A stretch of 12,273 nucleotides of DNA. Source: Verrucomicrobiota bacterium. Lineage in GTDB: Bacteria; Verrucomicrobiota; Verrucomicrobiia; Chthoniobacterales; JAFAMB01. Both the position numbers and the translations under genes were made by a program. Of the stretch, positions 6,961-12,273 are shown one piece after another. Where the stretch lies: positions 1-12,273 of the forward strand of contig JAFAXJ010000535.1 in assembly GCA_019241095.1 (NCBI GenBank). Reading direction: 5' to 3'. The stretch's first letter is position 1. Each line of letters starts with the position of its first letter. The notes beneath the pieces were generated by a model that worked only from the letters and a program-made list of their open reading frames with translations, had not been told where the DNA came from and made no database searches.

Positions 6961-8488
6961 CACCGTGCAATCGGTTCTGAAACTGGAGAACATCACAAAA
7001 TCTTTTTACGGCGTGAAAGTTCTTAGGGGGGTCAATTTTGATCTCCGGAAAGGGGAACTTCACGCTCTGCTTGGGGAGAATGGTGCAGGCAAGTCAACTC
7101 TGATAAAGATCATCTCGGGTGCGTACAAAATGGATGCAGGGAGAACCTTTTTTAAAGGAGAGCCGTTTCCATCAAACTACAGTCCTAAGATCGCAGAGGA
7201 GCTTGGCATTCTGACGATCTATCAACATTTTCATCTCGTTCCGCATCTCACCGTAGCCGAAAACCTGGCTATCACTGCTTATACCAGTAGCCCGGGGCTC
7301 TTTGTAGACTGGGCTGAAGTTAGACGTCAGGCAAAGGTTGCACTAGACAGGATGAGATTTCCTCTGGACCCGAACGCGCGGGTGAAAGATCTGAGCGTAG
7401 CTAAAAAGCAGATGCTGGAGATCGCAATCGCCCTGTCAAAGAACGCGGAGATTATCATTATGGATGAACCGACTGCGGCGCTTAGCAGGAACGAAACCGA
7501 ATCTCTTTTCGGCATGATCGATCAACTCAAAACCGAGGAGATCGGCATTATCTATGTCTCGCACCGGCTCGAAGAGATCAAACAGATCGGTGATCGTGTG
7601 ACTATCCTTCGAGATGGCAACGACATAGCGACTTTAGATCTCAGAGAGGCTGAGCTGAAACAGATTATCGCGCTAATGATAGGCAGGGAAGTCACAAGCA
7701 ATCGCAAGCAGGAAAACAGTCCACTGCAGAATCCTCTACTGTCTATACACGAACTGAAAACGGAACATTTCCCGGATCCCGTGAGCTTGGTCGTTCGTGA
7801 AAAGGAGGTTCTCGGTATCACAGGTCTGGTAGGATCAGGCAAGACGGAAGTTGCTCGTGCACTGTTTGGCGTAGACCGTGTCAGCTCTGGGACAATCAGC
7901 GTGGACGGCCGCAAGGTAGATATGAGGAGTCCCCGGAGCGTCGTGCACTCCGGTATAGGTTATCTTCCGGAGGATCGCGACAGCCAGGGATTATGTCTCA
8001 ACCTCGCAGTTCGCGAAAACCTGACATTGGCGTTGTTAGCTAAACAGAAACACATGTTTTTTGATCGCGACTCTGAAAAGAAGGTTGCCAATGGAGCGAT
8101 GCAATCTTTGCGCATACGAGCGCGAAATGTTTTACAACAAGTCAAATATTTAAGCGGTGGCAACAAGCAAAAGGTAGTTTTGGGAAAGTGGCTGGAAGCG
8201 GGCTGTAGGATCTTGATTTTGGACGAGCCCACGATGGGAATTGATATAGGAGCGCGGAACGAAATCTATCAGCTTATCCACCAGTTTACACAAAGCTCAA
8301 AGCGCGCCGTCATTTTTATATCAAGCGATGTTGATGAAATTCTCGAAGTTTCTGATCGAATCCTGGTCATGTCGAACTATCATTTCGTTGGCGAGCTTGA
8401 TCCGAGAAAGACTTCTAAACAGGAAATTATCGGGATGTGTATGTCATCTGCCGCGAATGAGAGGTTCAGGCTAGGGCAGGCCAGTTAA
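6947..8488 (+). CDS. Sugar ABC transporter ATPase, RbsA/XylG/MglA type
   Basis: A 513-residue protein with two fused nucleotide-binding domains, the standard form for ribose/xylose/galactose-class importers (CUT2). Domain 1 has Walker [10 protein letters not shown] (43-51), Q-loop Gln93, the degenerate signature LSVAKKQ (149-155) usual in this family, Walker B IIIMDEPT (169-176) and switch His206. Domain 2 has Walker A GLVGSGKT (293-300), a canonical LSGGNKQ signature (402-408) and Walker B ILILDEPT (422-429); SSDVDE near 459-464 occupies the switch region, where relatives also lack the histidine. I use the ATG at 6947, which overlaps the end of xylA by 14 bp; an in-frame TTG at 6932 would add five residues. 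It energises the membrane permease encoded next. The overlap with xylA suggests xylose or another pentose as substrate, but ATPases of this class do not reveal specificity. Confidence 0.95.
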   Translation: MSSFSTVQSVLKLENITKSFYGVKVLRGVNFDLRKGELHALLGENGAGKSTLIKIISGAYKMDAGRTFFKGEPFPSNYSPKIAEELGILTIYQHFHLVPHLTVAENLAITAYTSSPGLFVDWAEVRRQAKVALDRMRFPLDPNARVKDLSVAKKQMLEIAIALSKNAEIIIMDEPTAALSRNETESLFGMIDQLKTEEIGIIYVSHRLEEIKQIGDRVTILRDGNDIATLDLREAELKQIIALMIGREVTSNRKQENSPLQNPLLSIHELKTEHFPDPVSLVVREKEVLGITGLVGSGKTEVARALFGVDRVSSGTISVDGRKVDMRSPRSVVHSGIGYLPEDRDSQGLCLNLAVRENLTLALLAKQKHMFFDRDSEKKVANGAMQSLRIRARNVLQQVKYLSGGNKQKVVLGKWLEAGCRILILDEPTMGIDIGARNEIYQLIHQFTQSSKRAVIFISSDVDEILEVSDRILVMSNYHFVGELDPRKTSKQEIIGMCMSSAANERFRLGQAS

Positions 8489-8560
8489 TTGGAAAAGACA
8501 GGGGCGCCTTTGGGCGAACGGCATTGTGTCCTGGCCGGGAATTGGGAACTTTCTCTGCTT

Positions 8561-9526
8561 ATGTCATTCCCCACATCGGAGAGTCTCATAAAAGTTCGTG
8601 GAGTTTTGAACAACCAGGCAGTCTCCATGTTGCTGATCTTATTCGCAATGTGGGTCGTCTTAGCGTTGCTATCTCCGTATTTCTTTACCGTCGGCAACAT
8701 TTCAGAGATCACGCTTCAGACCGCGGTAATTGGGATTATTGCGGCAGGTCAAACTTTGATTATCATTTCTGGCGGAATCGACCTTTCGGTAGGCTCAATC
8801 TTTGCCTGTTCGGGAGTGGTTGGAGGACTATTATTTCAAGGCACTTCGAATCTCTTTGCTGCTTTGATAGCCACGTTAGTCTTCGGTGGCTTGTTAGGAG
8901 CGGTGAACGGCTTTTTCATTACGCGTCTCCGGGTGCCCCCGTTTATCGCAACCCTCGGAATGCTCGGAATGGCACGAGGGTTGGCTCTCATCTTTTCCCG
9001 GGGTATCCCGATCTTCGGTTTGAGTCCCGAGTACCTGTGGATCGGACAAGGTAAAATTTTCGAAGTAATCCCAGTTCCGACCATAATTCTTCTGCTTGTG
9101 TACGCCATTGTCTTTGGCATTTCGAGGTACACGCGTTTGGGCCGTTTCGTATATGCCATTGGGAGTAATGCTGAAGCCGCGCTCTTATCAGGAATTAACA
9201 TAAAATGGGTTATTCTAGCGATCTATGCCGGGTGCGGTCTGTTATGTGGCCTCTCGTCAATCATTGAAGCAGCCCGCCTGGGCACTATTCAGCCTGCAGG
9301 AGGGAGTGGTTACGAGCTTTTGGCTATCGGCGCAGTTGTGATTGGTGGAACGAGTCTTTTTGGAGGGGAGGGAACTGTGATCGCGACGTTGATTGGAGCC
9401 ATTATCGAGACAACTATCCGGAATGGATTGAACATCTTAGGTGTAAATGCATTTTGGCAATATGTTGTGAATGGGGCGGTGATAATCGCCGCCGTATCAG
9501 TCGACCAGTGGAAAAGACAGGCCTGA
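8561..9526 (+). CDS. Sugar ABC transporter permease, RbsC type
   Basis: A 321-residue integral membrane protein, the same length as E. coli RbsC. Family landmarks are an N-terminal membrane segment (about 22-38), a GQTLIIISGGIDLSVGS block (63-79), NGFFITRLRVPPFIATLG (116-133), a GSNAEAALLSGI motif (201-212) that is likely the cytoplasmic coupling loop contacting the ATPase, and GYELLAIGAVVIGGTSLFGG (250-269) followed by a last hydrophobic span (about 302-313). I choose the ATG at 8561 because it gives the family N-terminus. The frame is open back to a TTG at 8489, directly after the ATPase stop codon, which would add 24 residues of non-family sequence. The inferred 72-bp gap to the ATPase has no separate promoter that I can see. 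It should form the transmembrane channel for the sugar delivered by the binding protein encoded downstream. Confidence 0.94.
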   Translation: MSFPTSESLIKVRGVLNNQAVSMLLILFAMWVVLALLSPYFFTVGNISEITLQTAVIGIIAAGQTLIIISGGIDLSVGSIFACSGVVGGLLFQGTSNLFAALIATLVFGGLLGAVNGFFITRLRVPPFIATLGMLGMARGLALIFSRGIPIFGLSPEYLWIGQGKIFEVIPVPTIILLLVYAIVFGISRYTRLGRFVYAIGSNAEAALLSGINIKWVILAIYAGCGLLCGLSSIIEAARLGTIQPAGGSGYELLAIGAVVIGGTSLFGGEGTVIATLIGAIIETTIRNGLNILGVNAFWQYVVNGAVIIAAVSVDQWKRQA

Positions 9527-9556
9527 GTTTCCGCCAGCTACGCTGCGCTGAACCCC

Positions 9557-9593
9557 CCTGGAACACGGTTCGTAACACTTGATCTATTCCAGG
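9557..9593 (+). other. Hairpin between permease and binding-protein genes
   Basis: CCTGGAA (9557-9563) and TTCCAGG (9587-9593) are perfect 7-bp inverted repeats with a 23-nt loop, in the 132-bp gap between the permease and the binding-protein gene. No T-run follows. In other sugar ABC operons, structures at this junction can stabilise the binding-protein mRNA and raise its level over the membrane parts. That role is inferred from position only; the long loop makes it weak. Confidence 0.3.
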
Positions 9594-9658
9594 CCGGAAA
9601 AAAGACTTTTAGGGAGAACCGAGCAATAGTACGTTGAGAACCAACGATTTCCCCCATC

Positions 9659-10618
9659 ATGAAGGCCATAAAATTTCTATCGATCTGTTTACTCTTGACT
9701 CTTAGTTTTGGTACCGGCGCTCGGGCACAAAACAAAGATCAGGGTACAATCGTCTTTATTCCGAAATCAACGTCTGCAACTTTTTATCTTTTTCTCGTAA
9801 AAGGAGCAAAAGATCGAGCGAAAGAGTTAGGTTACACAATCGATTATCAAGGCCCGGCTACCGAAAGTGAAGTCGCGAGCCAGGTAGATCTGGTGCGCAA
9901 TATTGCAAGATCAAAACCGGCTGGTATTCTCTTGGCAGCGCTCGATTCAAAGGGCCTGATTCCTCCGGTCCAAGACGCTATTAAAGATGGTGTTCCGGTT
10001 GTGATGGTGGATTCCGGGATTGATAGCAATCTTCCGGCGGCGAGCGTAACAACTAACAATTATGATGGCGGCTATAAAGCCGGCGTCGAAATGGCAAAGC
10101 TGTTGGGAGAAAAAGGGTTAGTCGGTAATCTCGGTATCCAGGCAGGATCAGTGAGCGCACAACGCAGCATCGGGTTTAATGATGCGATAGCAAAATATCC
10201 TAATATGAAGGTTCTTCCAATCCAATGGACAAACGCCGATGCGGCCGCTTCGATGAACATTGCGAGTGATCTTCTCAATGGGAATCCTAACATTGCGGGC
10301 TTTTTCTCTGCATGCGCGCCGACCGCAGTTGGAGTCGCCCAGGCCGTTAAGGCAAAAGGTTTGGATAAAAAGCTAAAGATTGTCACCTTTGATCCTAGCC
10401 CGGAAGTTCTGCCGCTTTTTGAAACCGGAGTAATCCAGTGTATCATTGCGCAGGATCCATACCAAATGGGCTACCAAGGCGTGGGTTATATCGATGACGC
10501 GCGTAAGAATAAAGCAATTCCGAATAGGAAAGTCGAGTTGCCGCCAGTCGTGATCACGCCGGAAAATTATAATAGTGCAGAAGTAAAGAAACTTTTGCAG
10601 ACTCCAGACAAGTTTTAG
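9659..10618 (+). CDS. Periplasmic sugar-binding protein, RbsB-like (type 1)
   Basis: A 319-residue secreted protein. Residues 1-24 form a classical signal peptide: Lys2 and Lys5, then a hydrophobic core (LSICLLLTLSF), then ARA-Q at the likely cleavage site. It has no lipobox, so a soluble periplasmic protein of a diderm cell is expected. The mature part has the two-lobed periplasmic-binding fold of the ribose class: IVFIPKSTSATFY (31-43), VVMVDSGID (114-122), SAQRSIGF (166-173), IVTFDPSPE (241-249) and IAQDPYQMG (263-271). By my alignment Asp118, Arg169, Asp245 and Gln265 match ligand-binding residues of E. coli RbsB. The equivalents of RbsB Arg90 and Asn190 are Ser119 and Cys219, so the ligand is probably not ribose. 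Last in an ATPase-permease-binding protein order like rbsACB, behind xylA, it may bind xylose or another pentose or polyol. No SD sequence precedes the ATG. Confidence 0.93.
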   Translation: MKAIKFLSICLLLTLSFGTGARAQNKDQGTIVFIPKSTSATFYLFLVKGAKDRAKELGYTIDYQGPATESEVASQVDLVRNIARSKPAGILLAALDSKGLIPPVQDAIKDGVPVVMVDSGIDSNLPAASVTTNNYDGGYKAGVEMAKLLGEKGLVGNLGIQAGSVSAQRSIGFNDAIAKYPNMKVLPIQWTNADAAASMNIASDLLNGNPNIAGFFSACAPTAVGVAQAVKAKGLDKKLKIVTFDPSPEVLPLFETGVIQCIIAQDPYQMGYQGVGYIDDARKNKAIPNRKVELPPVVITPENYNSAEVKKLLQTPDKF

Positions 10619-10654
10619 GTAAAGGCCGGGAAGCCACAAGGCGACCCATAAGTC

Positions 10655-11335
10655 TCATGAGCCCCATGGGGTTTGTGAGAACATTTCTTGGACTTTAGTC
10701 GCTACGGCTTGCGCTAGTCCCTCGTGCTCTTTTTCACCCAAATGTAAGCCGTCGCCGGTACCGATGGTAACACATGACCCTGCATCCAAAAACTGCGCAC
10801 CGCCCAATTTCGCGATACTTTCATACAGCGGTCCTAACTGTCTCGATTTCTCTACGGCTCCTTTGAACATGGGCCCGAATTCTCGGCCATTTTGAATACA
10901 TGGGTTTAATGGAGCAGGGCAAACGAGGAGTGTTTTCGGACTGCTATAAGGTGTGCCAATTCCACCACCGATGGTATTCGCAATGTCGATCAGTCGTCCT
11001 GCGCCCAGTGCAATGCGCAACGGTGTACGGTTGTAGGCCGCTTTTAAATCGTTGGCGCCAAGTGCGATAATTAAAAGATCGACTGGATGATGAGAACTCA
11101 GAGCTGCAGGCAGATATTCACTTCCATTGAGCCCGGCGCCCGGCAGTTGCGGATCAGTGATGTCTGTTGTTCTACCATTTAAGGCCTCTTCAATCACCTC
11201 GCAACGGTCGCCTAGGATTAACTTGAGCCGTCCGGGCCACCGTTTATCAAAAGGATATCTTTCGCTGGGAGGAGCGGGATTAGGGATAAAGCCCCACGAA
11301 TTCGAATCTCCGAAGACAACAACTCGGTATGACAT
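10655..11335 (-). CDS. SGNH hydrolase, MsAcT-like esterase/acyltransferase
   Basis: A 226-residue SGNH/GDSL hydrolase. Block I is FGDSNSWGF with nucleophile Ser11, block II NGRTT has Gly54, block III GANDLK has Asn95, and block V DGLH gives Asp195 and His198. All four SGNH positions and the catalytic triad are present. The spacing and blocks such as PSERYPFDKRWPGRL, EVIEEALNGRTTDI, a TPLRIALGAGRLID helix and an extended GGGIGTPYSSPK loop closely resemble the M. smegmatis acyltransferase/arylesterase MsAcT. No signal peptide is present, so it should act in the cytoplasm. I start at the ATG at 11335, directly before the first strand; the open frame upstream to a TTG at 11422 would overlap the permease gene. 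No SD sequence is seen. Lying 58 bp after an ABC permease gene on the same strand, it may remove acyl groups from imported sugars. The natural substrate is unknown. Confidence 0.9.
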   Translation of the reverse strand: MSYRVVVFGDSNSWGFIPNPAPPSERYPFDKRWPGRLKLILGDRCEVIEEALNGRTTDITDPQLPGAGLNGSEYLPAALSSHHPVDLLIIALGANDLKAAYNRTPLRIALGAGRLIDIANTIGGGIGTPYSSPKTLLVCPAPLNPCIQNGREFGPMFKGAVEKSRQLGPLYESIAKLGGAQFLDAGSCVTIGTGDGLHLGEKEHEGLAQAVATKVQEMFSQTPWGS

Positions 11336-11368
11336 TTTAGGCTGGGCGATAGCAAGTGCCAGCTCGAA

Positions 11369-11384
11369 TTTTTGCAAGCAAAAA
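11369..11384 (-). other. AT-rich palindrome between permease and SGNH genes
   Basis: The 16-bp palindrome TTTTTGCAAGCAAAAA (7-bp arms, two-base centre) lies in the 58-bp gap between the minus-strand permease stop and the SGNH start. The stem is mostly A-T and the loop would be tight, so it is a poor terminator. It could be a weak processing or protein-binding site. Confidence 0.25.
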
Positions 11385-11393
11385 ACTAAGGAG

Positions 11394-12273
11394 CTAACCC
11401 CTTTTTCGACGTAGACCGTCAAAATAAACGATCACGATGATTAGGACTCCGGTGATGACTTGCTGCCAAAAGCTGTTTACATTCAGCAGATTAGCGCCAT
11501 TGTTGATGGTTGTTAAAATAAACGAACCAAGGAGAGGTCCGTGAACAGAGCCGATTGCTCCGAACAAGCTGGTCCCGCCGATAACGGACGAAGCGATCGC
11601 TTGGAGTTCCCATCCTTCAGCCTGCGTTGCGTTGCCAATACCTATCCGGGCAGCGAGCAGGATCCCAACGAAAGCTGCACACATAGCAGATAGGATATAT
11701 GCGATGTAGATTATCGCTGTCGTGTTAACGCCAGAAAGGCGTGCCGCTTCCCTATTAGAACCAATCGCAAAAAGATAACGGCCGTACTTGCTATGGTGTA
11801 GGAAGAAATAAGCAGGAACCGCTACGACCAGAACCATCCAAAACAGGTTAGGAACACCAAGAAAATCGCCTACCGAAAAGCTCGTGAATTTATCGTTGGT
11901 AATAGAAATGGTTGCTCCGTTTGTAATTAGTAGCCCGATCCCACGAAATGCGGTCAGAGTTGCCAGCGTCATAATGAAAGGCGGGAGGCCAAGCTTAGTG
12001 ATGCCAAAGCCATGAAAGACGCCAATAACAAAACCGAATAACAATGTGAGGGCGACAGATTGCCAAATCGAGAACCCGTTGGTCAATAGCCAGGATATAA
12101 TGACACTGGTAAAACCGACGACCGCGCCAACTGACAAATCAATTCCGGCCGTGATGATAACAAACGTTTCGCCTATTGCCAAAATGGCAATCATCGAGCC
12201 TTGACGCAGGAGATTAGTTATATTGTTGTAAGTCCAGAAGCTTCTCGTACTAAAAGCGAGAACTATCCATAAC
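11394..12273 (-). CDS. Second sugar ABC transporter permease, RbsC type, 5' end cut by window
   Basis: The frame on the minus strand is open to the right edge, so the start lies outside; 292 C-terminal residues are visible. Family landmarks are NNITNLLRQGSMIAILAIG followed by ETFVIITAGIDLSVGAVVG, then FGFVIGVFHGFGITKLGLPP and FIMTLATLTAFRGIG, the coupling-loop motif GSNREAARLSGV, and EGWELQAIASSVIGGTSLFG near the C-terminus, ending in a basic tail (FDGLRRKRG). An internal ATG at 12194 falls inside the conserved region, so it is not the true start. About 30-50 residues are likely missing. This is a different CUT2 permease from the one at 8561-9526 and faces it across the window. Its ATPase and binding protein are not in view and would lie upstream, to the right. 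The SGNH hydrolase gene follows 58 bp downstream and may be in the same transcript. Confidence 0.93.
   Translation of the reverse strand, partial: LWIVLAFSTRSFWTYNNITNLLRQGSMIAILAIGETFVIITAGIDLSVGAVVGFTSVIISWLLTNGFSIWQSVALTLLFGFVIGVFHGFGITKLGLPPFIMTLATLTAFRGIGLLITNGATISITNDKFTSFSVGDFLGVPNLFWMVLVVAVPAYFFLHHSKYGRYLFAIGSNREAARLSGVNTTAIIYIAYILSAMCAAFVGILLAARIGIGNATQAEGWELQAIASSVIGGTSLFGAIGSVHGPLLGSFILTTINNGANLLNVNSFWQQVITGVLIIVIVYFDGLRRKRG

Noticed and set aside
8489..8560. N-terminal extension of the plus-strand permease from a TTG directly after the ATPase stop
   Set aside because: It adds 24 hydrophilic residues unknown in RbsC proteins; the ATG at 8561 gives the same length as E. coli RbsC.
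10619..10675. Possible bidirectional terminator between the convergent genes, including the palindrome CCCCATGGGG
   Set aside because: The palindrome lies inside the SGNH coding end, has no loop and no T-run; the 36-bp gap shows no convincing stem.
11336..11422. N-terminal extension of the SGNH hydrolase from a TTG overlapping the permease gene
   Set aside because: The catalytic first strand begins directly after the ATG at 11335, and the extension has no family counterpart or signal peptide.

Overview
The window reads as a chromosomal stretch of a Gram-negative-type, saccharolytic heterotroph, probably a free-living soil or water bacterium. A periplasmic sugar-binding protein with a classical signal peptide, a Tat-type Rieske protein, moderate GC and weak or absent Shine-Dalgarno (SD) sequences at many starts would suit Verrucomicrobiota or a similar phylum. 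That placement is inference only; there is no rRNA or strong phylogenetic marker here except a solitary infA.

Layout. (1) 1-1350: the 3' part of an NlpC/P60-like cysteine hydrolase, then a small Tat-exported Rieske protein on the minus strand. (2) 1358-4773: two divergently oriented Gfo/Idh/MocA (IolG-like) dehydrogenases that bracket a small RRM RNA-binding protein and translation factor IF-1, each of the latter two next to a hairpin. (3) 4774-5646: about 870 bp without an intact gene. It holds a decayed N-terminal fragment of an IS110-family transposase on the minus strand and, at its right end, a perfect tandem repeat with a 30-bp period whose second copy contains the xylA start codon. (4) 5647-10618: a plus-strand set of xylose isomerase, double-domain sugar ABC ATPase, RbsC-type permease and periplasmic binding protein. 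The order ATPase-permease-binding protein is that of rbsACB. (5) 10655-12273: on the minus strand, converging on that set, a second RbsC-type permease (cut by the window edge) and an SGNH hydrolase closely resembling the Mycobacterium smegmatis acyltransferase/arylesterase MsAcT.

Together regions 2, 4 and 5 look like a carbohydrate/polyol island: ABC uptake of a pentose or polyol, isomerisation by XylA, NAD-dependent oxidation of polyols or inositols by the two dehydrogenases, and possible ester removal by the SGNH enzyme. No xylulokinase, no regulator and no other inositol-pathway gene is inside the window. I found no CRISPR array, tRNA, rRNA or intact mobile element, and no convincing wholly new system. 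The parts most worth a second look are the tandem duplication at the xylA start, the RRM-infA pair inside the dehydrogenase pair, the IS110 scar, and the unresolved substrate of the transporter.
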